Below, one piece after another: positions 24,637-33,459 of a stretch of 64,000 nucleotides of DNA (positions are counted from its first letter, which is position 1; each line of letters begins with the position of its first letter). The DNA is from Planctomycetota bacterium (GTDB lineage Bacteria > Planctomycetota > Phycisphaerae > Sedimentisphaerales > Anaerobacaceae). The DNA lies in the NCBI GenBank assembly GCA_019456255.1, contig VRUG01000016.1, forward strand, positions 1 to 64,000. Direction: 5' to 3'. Under the pieces are notes generated by a model that was not told the origin of the DNA, searched no databases, and saw nothing but the letters and a program-made list of their open reading frames with translations. Made by a program: the position numbers and the translations under genes.

Positions 24637-27087
24637 TCATCCCTGATATTCATAACAACCCATATCAACTTCTGCTCCACCACTACTATCGCCATTAACA
24701 GTTCGGTCATTGCCATCAAGGTCAGTAGTTTCGCTGATAGCACTATTATCACCCGCATCAATAACAGCCGTTGAATCCGAATCAATATGGTAATTATCAT
24801 TTCCGGCATCAACAAAATTCGGATTAGAGCTGATAATGTTGGTTAGTGTAGACGTGCCACCCCCCATATTGTGTACACCATCCGAGCCGCCTTCAATATC
24901 AGAGTAAGCAATAGTTGCGCTGGCATTGTTATTGCATACCTCATTGCCGTCGACATCAGCGGTATTATCCCAGAAGATGCAGTTGGTTATAATTGGATCA
25001 GAGCTACTGGCATTGCACATGGCTCCACCGTAATAAAGGGTGCTATTTCCAGAGAAGGTGCAGTTGGTTACAGTTATATCGGAGTCACTGGAATTAAATA
25101 TTCCACCGCCGCCATTAGTATCTCTGCTGCACGAATTGCCAATAAACAAGCAGTTTACTATCGTTGAGTCGGAATCGTTATTGTACATTCCGCCACCCCA
25201 ATGGTTGGCAGTATTATCTATGAAAGAACAGCTGATTATTGTTGGCAAGCAATCAAATCTGTTGGTGACGGCACCACCAGAACCCCAAATAGCTGTATTA
25301 TCACTAAATATACACCTTATCATTGTCGGATTGGAATAGCGACTGTGGATGGCACCACCATGAGAATTAGCAGAATTTCCGCTGAAAAGGCAGTCTGTTA
25401 TAGTGGGATTGGAGTAAATATTCCACATTGCTCCACCCCCATAATTATTTCCTCCGTAGCAAGAGTTGTCAGTAAATGCACAGTCTGTTATTACTGGGTC
25501 GGAATTGTTATTGTACATAGCACCACCTCTGCCTGCTGGTGCATGATTATCATCGAAGATACAGTTTGTCACGGTTGGCGAAACGGAATTATTATACATA
25601 CCACCACCACATTGATACTGAAGTGTCGAACCATGGTTCGCATAACCGTTTGTAATTGTAAAACCATCAAGCGTGGCGCCAGCTGCACCAACGACTACAT
25701 TGTAACTGTTATTGCTATCCGGCGTAGCATTTTTGTCAATATCACCGCTAAGAATCGTTAGATTTGTAGCTGGATCGCGTGAACTACGAGATATCTCATT
25801 ACCTGAAAATCCGCCATAGACCGCGATATTGGCAGCAAGTTCAAATGCTTCTGTACGGTCATCATTTGTGTGCCCTGTGCCTTCATCCGGATAGTATGTA
25901 CCATTGGCTACCCAGATTTCATCGATATTGCCATTTGTAGCGGTCGCATCAAGTGCCTGCTGCAATGTAGCAAAGGCGTCTCTCCATGAAGAACCGTTAT
26001 TTGCGCCGTCAGCATCGGCATCGACATACCATGCGTCAGGGATTTCATCTGCACCGATATCAACCGTTCCATTTATTAATCGGGTCTGATTATCGATATC
26101 AGTCTGTCCTGTATAGCTGCCGCTTGCGCCCGCATTATAGCATGGCGAGTTGCCTTTTATATGATAATCATCAGTTGCGGTATTAACAAAGCACGGGTCG
26201 GAGTCGATATTAGATGCCCCGGAATATCCGCCTTTTATATCGCTATAGGTAACGCTTGTAGTGGTGCCGTAAATCTCGTCGCCGCTGGTGCCAGCTGTGT
26301 TATTCCATATGATCGAGTTTTTTATTGTTGCCCCGCCGGTGCCAAAGAGGTTTATGCCACCGCCATTAGTTGAAGCGGCATTTTCGGTTATGGTACAATT
26401 TGTTACTGTAATGCCGGAATAATTTTGGCGATAAATGCCGCCACCGCCTGTCGAAGCTTGGTTATTGTGGATGATAGAATTTTTCAGGTCTATACCTCCG
26501 TAGTATCCTTGATAAATACCACCGCCATTACTTGCGTTATTATTCTGCACGATGCAATTATTAACGCTTAACATCCCGTATGTCACATTAGAACAAATGC
26601 CACCCCCTGAATTTGCCGTATTATCGGCAATAATACATTTATTGATAGTAGGGGATGTTGGATTACCCTGAGTTCCTGAACAATAAATTCCGCCTCCATT
26701 GGTCGCGTTGCCTCCGGTGATTGTAAAGCCTGACAATATCGAGTTAGCATCTTCACCGGAATTAAGTGTCACGACAGTTCCTGCTCCATTTCCGTCTATG
26801 ATAGTATCAGCTACGACATCCCAGTTATTTGGGTCCGTGCTTTGCAGGGTTATAGCTTTTCCGTTGAAATCTATTGTTTCATAGTAAGTTCCAAGATTTA
26901 CATCGATAATGTTACTGCCTGAAGCGGCATTGATACCTGCTTGTATAGTCGCAAAAGCTGTGGCCCACGATGTTCCAGCATCAAGGTCGTTGCCGTCGGG
27001 GTCGACGTAATAATCGGCAGCTAAAGAGAAGTTCGCGAGCAGCAGTGTGACAATAAAAACAGCGGTAATTAATTTTTTCGCATTCAT
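24637..27087 (-). CDS. Exported right-handed beta-helix protein (choice-of-anchor Q / polymorphic outer-membrane-like repeats)
   Basis: 816 residues. A signal peptide (MNAKKLITAVFIVTLLLANFSLAA) is followed by YYVDPDGNDLDAGTSWATAFATIQAGI, an opening that recurs at about residue 350 (WYVDADADGANNGSSWRDAFATLQQAL). Two beta-helix units are therefore fused. Each has many NGGGIY / GGGAMYN / ITNCxF turns like Pmp-type and PL-family beta-helices. The end, IDAGDNSAISETTDLDGNDRTVNG...GAEVDMGCYEY, is the choice-of-anchor Q signature. Likely cell-surface or secreted, binding or degrading polysaccharide; no catalytic residues can be named. AAGGAGG precedes the ATG. Monocistronic, with its own terminator. 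Confidence 0.85.
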   Translation of the reverse strand: MNAKKLITAVFIVTLLLANFSLAADYYVDPDGNDLDAGTSWATAFATIQAGINAASGSNIIDVNLGTYYETIDFNGKAITLQSTDPNNWDVVADTIIDGNGAGTVVTLNSGEDANSILSGFTITGGNATNGGGIYCSGTQGNPTSPTINKCIIADNTANSGGGICSNVTYGMLSVNNCIVQNNNASNGGGIYQGYYGGIDLKNSIIHNNQASTGGGGIYRQNYSGITVTNCTITENAASTNGGGINLFGTGGATIKNSIIWNNTAGTSGDEIYGTTTSVTYSDIKGGYSGASNIDSDPCFVNTATDDYHIKGNSPCYNAGASGSYTGQTDIDNQTRLINGTVDIGADEIPDAWYVDADADGANNGSSWRDAFATLQQALDATATNGNIDEIWVANGTYYPDEGTGHTNDDRTEAFELAANIAVYGGFSGNEISRSSRDPATNLTILSGDIDKNATPDSNNSYNVVVGAAGATLDGFTITNGYANHGSTLQYQCGGGMYNNSVSPTVTNCIFDDNHAPAGRGGAMYNNNSDPVITDCAFTDNSCYGGNNYGGGAMWNIYSNPTITDCLFSGNSANSHGGAIHSRYSNPTMIRCIFSDNTAIWGSGGAVTNRFDCLPTIISCSFIDNTANHWGGGMYNNDSDSTIVNCLFIGNSCSRDTNGGGGIFNSSDSDITVTNCTFSGNSTLYYGGAMCNASSSDPIITNCIFWDNTADVDGNEVCNNNASATIAYSDIEGGSDGVHNMGGGTSTLTNIISSNPNFVDAGNDNYHIDSDSTAVIDAGDNSAISETTDLDGNDRTVNGDSSGGAEVDMGCYEYQG

Positions 27088-27506
27088 GACAATCCTCCTT
27101 GTTAAAAGTTAAAAATTCCTATTATATAACCAGGTATAGTTGGTTTTTGTCTGGGGTTTAGACTGATGCTGTGAAGTGTTGTATCTCTCATGAAAAATTT
27201 CCTCCATTTTCCATCTCATAGTGACAGCATAGTGACATTGTCAAGAAAAAAATATTAAAATATTTAAATATTAGTAAATCTACTTACATGGTGTTTGTCC
27301 TGGCTTGCGGAGTGGCATAATGTCACCTTGTCGGGCTAAGTCCTTGTGAGATATGAGGCTAAGTTATTCAGTAGGCTCCCTTTGATGAACTCAGTACAAG
27401 TAGGGCAGGCGGGGCACACAAAAAGGCATTTTTGAATTGTATTTTTAACGCGATTAGGCCTCCCGTGGGATTTGTTGCCAAATCCCACGGGCGACCATGA
27501 AGATAC
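27088..27506. other. Intergenic region with a perfect 12-bp hairpin
   Basis: AT-rich sequence upstream of the beta-helix gene, containing two CATAGTGACA copies near 27223-27240. Further on, CCCGTGGGATTT (27462-27473) and AAATCCCACGGG (27480-27491) form a perfect 12-bp stem with a 6-nt loop. It lies just past the stop of the truncated STAS-like gene on the minus strand, but has no U-run. No gene is seen. Confidence 0.6.
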
Positions 27507-27747
27507 TTATTGTTCGTTAATCCATTTTCTTGCGTGGGCAATAATAGATGACATGAAGATAGTAAGTCCCGCATTTTTAGCAGTTGCCTGGAACAGCTTT
27601 GCATTGTCGGTTTCTGTGGCGGGATGGACGATAGCGATTTTGAAACTGTTATCGTAGCCTAACCCGGGAAGGGCCTTCGCGATTTCGACGAAACCAAGAG
27701 CGTATTCGGTCAATACGGTGTCGAAGGTGTCAAAAAGAAGCTTCTTG
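27507..27747 (-). pseudogene. 3' part of a STAS/SpoIIAA-like gene, cut by the IS element
   Basis: The frame reads LFDTFDTVLTEYALGFVEIAKALPGLGYDNS, then IAIVHPATETDNAKLFQ, ending in SSIIAHARKWINEQ. The strand-helix pattern and the FKIAIV...FQATAKNAGLTIFMS alternation match the second half of SpoIIAA-like STAS domains. The frame stays open up to the IS boundary at 27748 and has no start of its own except a TTG at 27713. The 5' half is not present on the other side of the IS. Confidence 0.5.
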
Positions 27748-27764
27748 TATAACCCTACCCATTG

Positions 27765-28650
27765 TCAAGACCAATTTTTCTTTTGTTTAAGGTGTAAGTT
27801 ACAGCATTTCGCGCTTTGCGTAGCGCAGGCGTAGCAAAGCGACAGGTCGCTTGTCTGGTACACCTCTGTCGGCGTTCTCCGGCCCAATGATCCGTGCGGC
27901 CTGTGATGATTATAATAATCAAAATACTGACGCAGTGACCGTATCAACTCATGGCCATCGTCATACTCACGCAAATAAATTTCTTCATACTTGACCGTCC
28001 GCCACAAACGCTCAGCCAGGATATTATCAAAGCACCGGCCTTTGCCGGACATGCTGACCCTGATCTTACGAGCTTTCAGTTCATCAATAAAGTCGCTGCT
28101 GGTGTACTGGCTGCCCTGATCCGAATGAAACACCGCCGGCTTTGCCACACTCAACGCTTCATCCAACGTATCCATGCAGAACAACGACTCAAGGCTATTG
28201 GACACTGACCAGCTTATCACATATCTGCTGAAATAATCCATGATAGCAACCAGATACATAAAGCCGTGTGTCATGCGAATATATGTTATATCCGAACACC
28301 ATACCTGGTCGGGCTCGGTAATATCCATCTTGCGAATAAGACACGGATATTTCGCGTGCTCGATAATGCTCTGTGTGGTTCCGGGCCTGGGATAGATAGC
28401 CATAAGCCCCATTACGCATTAGCCGCCTGATACGTTTATGATTGACTACAATACCTTTTTCCGAGACCACATCAACCATACGCTCGACGCTGGTAAACGG
28501 ATGAGCAGTGAATTCTTCGTCTATGAAGTTCATCATCGTAATATCACGCTCAGCTATTGATGCAGCTTTATAGTAAACCCGTGAACGGTTAACACCGAGC
28601 AGACCGCACTGCTTTCTGATACTGAGCTTTTTGTTTGATTTGTCAATCAT
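27765..28650 (-). pseudogene. IS3-family transposase orfB (integrase core), frameshifted
   Basis: The ATG at 28650 starts MIDKSNKKLSIRKQCGLLGVNRSRVYY, the usual OrfB opening, followed by HTH_21 and HPFTSVERMVDVV. Near 28405 the frame is lost: upstream it reads RRLMRNGAYGYLS, while the continuation GLMAIYPRPGTTQ is in another frame. A one-base gain or two-base loss in RRLMR(K)MGLMAIYP would explain it. The rest has the rve catalytic triad: Asp in VWCSDITYI, Asp in FHSDQGSQY, Glu in NILAERLWRTVKYEEIY. As read, no full transposase is made. Confidence 0.85.
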
Positions 28651-28669
28651 CTCTATTCTTCGAGTAATC

Positions 28670-28954
28670 CTAACTGACGCAATTTTTTTTGAGAAAGTCA
28701 ATCTCCACTGCCTGTTGGCCGATCTTCTGATGGAGCTTTTCTTCATCAACCGGCTTTCTGTCTCGTACCTGCTTTGTCCTGCCATCAGCCATAGCTTGCG
28801 GCAATTGCTCCAGAGCGTGTTTTTTCCATTGTCGCACCTGGTTGGGGTGGACTTCATAGATTGATGCAATCTCGTTGATAGTCTTTTCGCCCTTGATAGC
28901 GACAATTGCCACTTTAGCTTTGAAAGCCTTTCCGAAATTCCTGTGCTGTGCCAT
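28670..28954 (-). CDS. IS3-family transposase orfA (helix-turn-helix)
   Basis: The start is at MAQHRNFGKAFKAKVAIVAIKGEKTINEIASIYEV (ATG 28954, GGAAG upstream), a HTH_Tnp_1 DNA-binding domain followed by a leucine-zipper-like tail (EEKLHQKIGQQAVEIDFLKK). The 3' end holds a run of eight A's on the coding strand (28683-28690). Slippage there could connect to orfB, whose frame is reached by one net base of shift. About 94 residues, the normal OrfA size. Confidence 0.85.
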   Translation of the reverse strand: MAQHRNFGKAFKAKVAIVAIKGEKTINEIASIYEVHPNQVRQWKKHALEQLPQAMADGRTKQVRDRKPVDEEKLHQKIGQQAVEIDFLKKNCVS

Positions 28955-29101
28955 AATTCTGCTTCCTTTCATAAAAGCATGATAGAATTATACCACAACT
29001 TAACACCTTATACACTGGTCTCAAATCAGGGGAGTATTATAGATACGTTCAAAAGCAGGGCGAAGAAGACAGCGGACAAGCGAAGCTTGAATTCTGAAAT
29101 G

Positions 29102-29121
29102 CTACGGGTTTTAACCCGTAG
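29102..29121. promoter_or_regulatory. Perfect 20-bp palindrome upstream of the subtilase gene
   Basis: CTACGGGTTTTAACCCGTAG is self-complementary over its whole length and lies 96 bp before the subtilase start and 60 bp after the IS end. It could be an operator or a small hairpin. The following TTATTTACTAAATAG is not a T-run. Confidence 0.35.
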
Positions 29122-29217
29122 TTATTTACTAAATAGGGATATATTTATGCGAAAATATGTTAGACTTGTTCAGGTATGATTAGAGATGATTTTAGGGCAT
29201 TGAGGGGAAAGGCTTTT

Positions 29218-30591
29218 ATGAAAAAAACTTTATTTGCGCTATTTCTAACGGGGGTTTTAGTATTTAGTGTTTACGGCAGGACAGCAAGACGTTCAAAAAC
29301 GACGAGCAAGGAAATTATTGCCAAAGTCGTATCCGGGGTCAAGGACGGTAAGATTGCTTATAAGCTAACGACTCGGAAGGAATTGGAGGAACTGATAGGG
29401 CGAAGTATTCGGGAGGAATCGAGAAATAGCGGGGGAATGGAGATGCTCACTGTTATTTACCAAGGCGTTACTGCTGAGTTTAGCAGGATGCGAAATTATT
29501 CTGCTCCATTTACCCTTACAAAGATAAAGGCGAAGAGGTGGCTTGATATCGGGCAGAAGCGTGAAATAGTTTTACGTAATGAAGGTGATTTGAAGAAGTT
29601 CGATGAGTTTTGGGGTTTAGCAGGGATATCGTTAGAGAACCTGGATTTAAGTGGTCAGTCTCGTTTTCTTAGAAAGATGACTTTTGACAGTCGTACGAAA
29701 TGGCCTGCGGAAGATAAGCTTCCTCGCAGATATAATCCTGCGGCCTTGCTCGAAGAAGGTAAGACTCCGGGTCTTGGTGTTCGCGGGCTGCATGAGGCGG
29801 GTATTGACGGTCGCGGTATAGGTATAGCGATAATTGACCAGCCTTTATTGGAAGACCATGAGGAGTACGCCGAGCGTCTGGTGAAATATCAAAGTGTCGA
29901 GGTTCGCCGCAAACACCCGCCGCAAATGCATGGTTCGCCGGTTGTTAGTATTGCGGTTGGTAAAAAATGCGGTGTGGCACCGGGAGCTTTTGTTCACTAC
30001 TACGCGGTTCCGATGTGGAAGTGGGACAAAAACTGCAAGCCCTGGGCGAATATAATCAATCAGATCATCAGAGATAACGCCAAACTTGAAGATGGGAAAA
30101 AGATTCGGGTTGTTAGTATCTCGCTTGGGACATTTTCTCGAAGTATAAATGTAAGGTCATGGGAGCGAGCAATCGCCAAGGCCAATAAGCACGGGATTCT
30201 TGTTGTGACTTGTGACGATGCTTTTTTGGATTATGGAACGTTGCAGCGAATAGAGGGGAAATCAGCAGATGACGCGAAAAATTACCGCCGCGCCAGGCGT
30301 TCAAGCAAAAGGGATATCATTCATGTTCCCACGAGTAATCGCAGTGTAGCGAGTCATCATGGCCGCGACGTTTATACTTATGAGCGTGATGGCGGTCTTA
30401 GCTGGGCGGCGCCATACTTGGCAGGAGTGGCGGCATTGGGTTTTCAGGTTTATCCTGAGCTTGAGCCTGAAAGAATAGTTGAGCTTTGGCTTGAGACGGC
30501 GTCACAGACACGTGCAGGTTCTGTTATAAATCCTGCGGCGTTTATTGAGGCGGTCAAAAAGCAGCGAGATTCGGTGACTGCGACAGAGTGA
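29218..30591 (+). CDS. Exported subtilase-like (S8) protein with divergent active site
   Basis: The start is at the ATG at 29218 (MKKTLFALFLTGVLVFSVYG), which has GAGGGGAAAGG upstream and gives a clear signal peptide; the frame opens earlier at 29176 without one. 457 residues: a pro-region of about 180, then the S8 core. The triad appears as Asp 207 (GIAIIDQPLL), His 238 (MHGSPVVSIAVGK) and Ser 395 (GGLSWAAPYLAGVAAL). The usual D-(S/T)-G is D-Q-P, the usual G-T-S is G-L-S, and the oxyanion Asn motif (AAGN) is replaced by TCDDAF. It may be a slow or inactive protease, or one with unusual specificity. A palindrome at 29102 precedes it. Confidence 0.75.
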   Translation: MKKTLFALFLTGVLVFSVYGRTARRSKTTSKEIIAKVVSGVKDGKIAYKLTTRKELEELIGRSIREESRNSGGMEMLTVIYQGVTAEFSRMRNYSAPFTLTKIKAKRWLDIGQKREIVLRNEGDLKKFDEFWGLAGISLENLDLSGQSRFLRKMTFDSRTKWPAEDKLPRRYNPAALLEEGKTPGLGVRGLHEAGIDGRGIGIAIIDQPLLEDHEEYAERLVKYQSVEVRRKHPPQMHGSPVVSIAVGKKCGVAPGAFVHYYAVPMWKWDKNCKPWANIINQIIRDNAKLEDGKKIRVVSISLGTFSRSINVRSWERAIAKANKHGILVVTCDDAFLDYGTLQRIEGKSADDAKNYRRARRSSKRDIIHVPTSNRSVASHHGRDVYTYERDGGLSWAAPYLAGVAALGFQVYPELEPERIVELWLETASQTRAGSVINPAAFIEAVKKQRDSVTATE

Positions 30592-30615
30592 CTATAATTG
30601 ATGTTACTTTTAAGA

Positions 30616-30645
30616 TTGACAATTCGTGGGATTTAGTAGTATAAT
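30616..30645 (+). promoter_or_regulatory. Sigma-70 promoter of the 331-aa membrane protein gene
   Basis: TTGACA (30616-30621) and TATAAT (30640-30645), both perfect consensus, are separated by 18 bp. It lies 57 bp upstream of the start codon at 30702, after the subtilase stop, so the two genes are probably transcribed separately. Confidence 0.75.
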
Positions 30646-30701
30646 GCATATAGGTTGAATGTATTATAATATTAACTGTCGAATATTGAAAAGGGGCGGT
30701 T

Positions 30702-31697
30702 ATGGGTTCAGGCAAGGGGCGATTTGTTCAGCGGTTCAAGTGGCATATCATTACCATCAGTGTAATCCTGTCAGGTGCGGCGGCTCTTACGTTGTCTACC
30801 GATGTTTTCGAGACGAGTGAGACGAATAAGATTCCGCAGACGATATGGCTTTTATGCGCGTTGACGATGTTGTTTATAACGCTGACGATTCTTTCAAAGG
30901 TCGTGAAGATATCTGACCGTTTAAGGGACAATGAGGGCGGCCTTGAAAAGGCGGCGGGGCTTATAGAAAAGATGAATGCTGAGCTGCGTCAAATCAGTCA
31001 CAATACTCGATTGAGCGAGCAGGCCAAATCGATAGCGTATCGAGATGCGGACCGCCAGTCGTTGCGTGAGTCGGTTCTTGAGAAGCTTCACCGTCAGGAC
31101 TTTGAGGCGACTTATGAAATAATAGAAGAGATAGCTAATTCGACGGAATATAAGAAACTTGCCGATACCTTACGAGCCGAGGCAAAGAAGTATCAAGAAT
31201 CGACTGATACTGAGCGAGTTAACCAGGTGATAGCTTATATAACCAAGTTTTTAGATAGTTTCCAGTGGACCCAGGCAAGTACGGTGATAGAGAGGTTAAT
31301 CAAGGCGGCGCCAAATTCCGAAGATGCCAAGTCGATGCGTCAAAAGCTTGTAGATAAAAAGCAGGAACGTAAGAAGACGCTGCTTGCTTTGTGGGACGAA
31401 GCAGTTAAGCGTCAGGAGACGGACCGCAGTCTTGAGATTTTGAATGAGTTGGATTTGTATCTTACACCTAACGAGGGTTTGGCGTTGCAGGAGGCTGCCC
31501 GTGACATTTTCCGGAGTAAGCTGCATAATCTGGGTGTGACGTTTTCTTTGGCGATTTCTGAGAAGCAGTGGAGCAAAGCTCTTACTGTCGGCCGTCAAAT
31601 AACTCGAGATTTCCCTAATAGTCGCATGGCTGAAGAAATACGTGAGAAATTTGACGCACTTAAAAAACGCGCAACAGAATCAGAGCTATTTGGATAA
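30702..31697 (+). CDS. Membrane protein with cytoplasmic helical-repeat domain
   Basis: 331 residues. Two membrane helices (WHIITISVILSGAAALTLS and TIWLLCALTMLFITLTILS) are followed by a long coiled coil (VKISDRLRDNEGGLEKAAGLIEKMNAELRQI). Then come TPR-like helix pairs to the end (FDSFQWTQASTVIERLIKAAPNSEDAKSM, SEKQWSKALTVGRQITRDFPNSRMAEEI). No enzyme motif. Probably a membrane-tethered scaffold; partner unknown. It has its own promoter and faces a convergent gene 9 bp downstream. Confidence 0.7.
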   Translation: MGSGKGRFVQRFKWHIITISVILSGAAALTLSTDVFETSETNKIPQTIWLLCALTMLFITLTILSKVVKISDRLRDNEGGLEKAAGLIEKMNAELRQISHNTRLSEQAKSIAYRDADRQSLRESVLEKLHRQDFEATYEIIEEIANSTEYKKLADTLRAEAKKYQESTDTERVNQVIAYITKFLDSFQWTQASTVIERLIKAAPNSEDAKSMRQKLVDKKQERKKTLLALWDEAVKRQETDRSLEILNELDLYLTPNEGLALQEAARDIFRSKLHNLGVTFSLAISEKQWSKALTVGRQITRDFPNSRMAEEIREKFDALKKRATESELFG

Positions 31698-31706
31698 CAG
31701 ATTTCG

Positions 31707-32255
31707 TTATTGAAACGAAAACAATGATTGAGTTTTAACCATTGTCAACTGTTCGGGATAAGCCGCGAAAGTATGAATATGCAACTCATCCTGCCTTGCC
31801 TCATAATCGACATAGCAGAACGGATGGAGTCCATCATTTTCGACTTTTTGGTACTTTACAAATATCCCTCTATTTTTAGCGAAACGGTCGAGGTCGAGAT
31901 GGCTTTGTCTGTATAGATTTCTGCTCATTTTTTCGACCTGGAAATCTGTCATGTAGTGGAGTTTTTTGCTTAAACTGCACTTGTGTGAGCGTGGCCCCCT
32001 AAACTGGAATCTTTCGATGAGCCCTCTTTGCGGGAGCGGCTGGTTCGGTGCACTGACAACCTCGGCGAGTGACATTTCTTTAGTATGTACAGTAACGACA
32101 TGTGTACATCCTGTGACCCAAATATTGGCCTGGTATTTTTCGGTTTTCAACTTTCTGTTAGCGTAGATTTGAAAAAGCTCCGGGTGGAGCGGTCTCTGGA
32201 ACAAGCTAAAAGAAAGTTGATCTACGGCAATATTGATCTTTGGTGATTCCATCAT
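31707..32255 (-). CDS. DUF2617-like protein
   Basis: 182 residues, soluble. The opening VDQLSFSLFQRPLHPELFQIYANRKLKTEKYQANIWVTGCTHVVTV and the later H-rich CYVDYEARQDELHIHTFAAYPEQLTMVKTQSLF match my recollection of the DUF2617 family of planctomycetes, whose function is unknown. Conserved His and Glu residues may bind a metal. The ATG follows AGAAGGAATTATAA. It is the only gene on its strand between two plus-strand genes and the CPBP gene. Confidence 0.6.
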   Translation of the reverse strand: MMESPKINIAVDQLSFSLFQRPLHPELFQIYANRKLKTEKYQANIWVTGCTHVVTVHTKEMSLAEVVSAPNQPLPQRGLIERFQFRGPRSHKCSLSKKLHYMTDFQVEKMSRNLYRQSHLDLDRFAKNRGIFVKYQKVENDGLHPFCYVDYEARQDELHIHTFAAYPEQLTMVKTQSLFSFQ

Positions 32256-32462
32256 TTATAATTCCTTCTAAAAAATACAAGTCGCTTTACTGAACCCATT
32301 ATACAAAAATCGTAGGGCACAATTCAAGTAGCGTACCAGTACTGATAATGGGGTTTGTGTTGATTATAGGACGATTATCCTGCAAGCGTAGGATAGCAAA
32401 AGATTAACGGAGGCGAATATTTTTGAAAAAAAACCAAAAAAAATGGTTGTGGGCGAATATTT

Positions 32463-33359
32463 TTAGGGGTTTATGAAGAAGGCGTTAATGAAAACCACGA
32501 TAATGTCATAGAATGCGTGTGTACCAGCAGTTATGGCAAATCCTCTAAAGGCGAAAAGTGCGGCGAAGTAGATTCCCGCGATTGTTCTAAATGCAAAGGC
32601 GGTTGCACTGAAGTGTTCGATGGTTTGTCCACTAAAAAAGTCGATGTGATGGTGTGCGCTAAACATTGCGGCGGAGAGTATGACAGAAAAGATGACAGCG
32701 TTCTTACGATTCAACCTTAGGATGTCCTGAAATAAAATCATTAAAAGACAAATCAGAATAAGTCTAAAGATGAGTTCCTCGTAAATACCTGCTCCGATGC
32801 TTGTTGTAATATTGGCCCATAGATTATGTGTTTGAGTCGGCTCATCATAAACGATGCTGTCTGTTAAGGTGTCATCTGTGGTTTGGACTGAGCAGGATAT
32901 GATTTTGGTTTGTGTGTTTTTGTATGCGGCGATGTCTGTTTGGGATTGTGCGGGGTTGTTCAGGAAGACGCTAAGTACAATCAGCGGAATCGCCAGAGCG
33001 ATGCATTCGAGTGCCATTGGCAAGATGTCGGGGAAAGAAAAGTACCACTGCTTTCTTGAGACAATCTGCAACGCGAGTAGAATGATAACGACAGCTATCG
33101 CGGGCGCTGCCCATGTAATTTTGTCGGCAAAGCCGAGATACTGGAGGAATGTTTGGAGCCAGACGAATGCAACGACGCGTATTTGTGATTGATTTAATAA
33201 GTCGGTATTGATGAAGATGGTGCCGAGTTCATAGAAGATGATAAATGGCAGCAGGAAAACAAGGGCATAGAACGGTCGGCTTGTGCGTTCGAGGTACGAG
33301 TCTTTTGCGAAGTTGAATAGTTGGCTTGGGTTTTGTTTTTTGCCGTCTTTGCTGGCCAT
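32463..33359 (-). CDS. CPBP-family intramembrane metalloprotease
   Basis: 298 residues with about seven membrane helices. The Abi/CPBP motifs are present: EELIFR (GIYEELIFRLILICLLMILFQ), followed by FSAHHHIDF in the next helix and GFAITAGTHAFYDIIVVFIN in the last, giving the two Glu, Arg and His residues of the active site. Family members process prenylated or bacteriocin-related peptides, or act in stress signalling; the substrate here is unknown. Convergent with nothing close; divergent from the glycosylase gene. Confidence 0.82.
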   Translation of the reverse strand: MASKDGKKQNPSQLFNFAKDSYLERTSRPFYALVFLLPFIIFYELGTIFINTDLLNQSQIRVVAFVWLQTFLQYLGFADKITWAAPAIAVVIILLALQIVSRKQWYFSFPDILPMALECIALAIPLIVLSVFLNNPAQSQTDIAAYKNTQTKIISCSVQTTDDTLTDSIVYDEPTQTHNLWANITTSIGAGIYEELIFRLILICLLMILFQDILRLNRKNAVIFSVILSAAMFSAHHHIDFFSGQTIEHFSATAFAFRTIAGIYFAALFAFRGFAITAGTHAFYDIIVVFINAFFINP

Positions 33360-33459
33360 TTTTCGGTTAAGATTCCTTTCTCTTTGTTTTTGAAAGTTTA
33401 CCCCAAAGCGGTTAGAATTACAATAACTTAAGTTGAAGAAGTTTTAAGAAAGATACGAG

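Larger units (their letters stand above)
27748..29041 (-). mobile_element. IS3-family insertion sequence, about 1.29 kb, inactivated
   Basis: The ends are imperfect 26-bp inverted repeats: TATAACCCTACCC... at 27748 and, in reverse complement, TATAATACTCCCC... ending at 29041. Seventeen of 26 positions are identical and both run into (A/G)AGACCA. They enclose orfA and a frameshifted orfB in the normal order on the minus strand. No target duplication is seen (TTG on the left, GAT on the right), consistent with a rearranged or old insertion. The outer 33 bp of its orfB-side end recur at 3867. Confidence 0.85.

Noticed and set aside
24603-26373. Several ORFs inside the beta-helix gene on either strand
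   Set aside because: Shadows caused by the repetitive coding sequence of the 816-aa gene.
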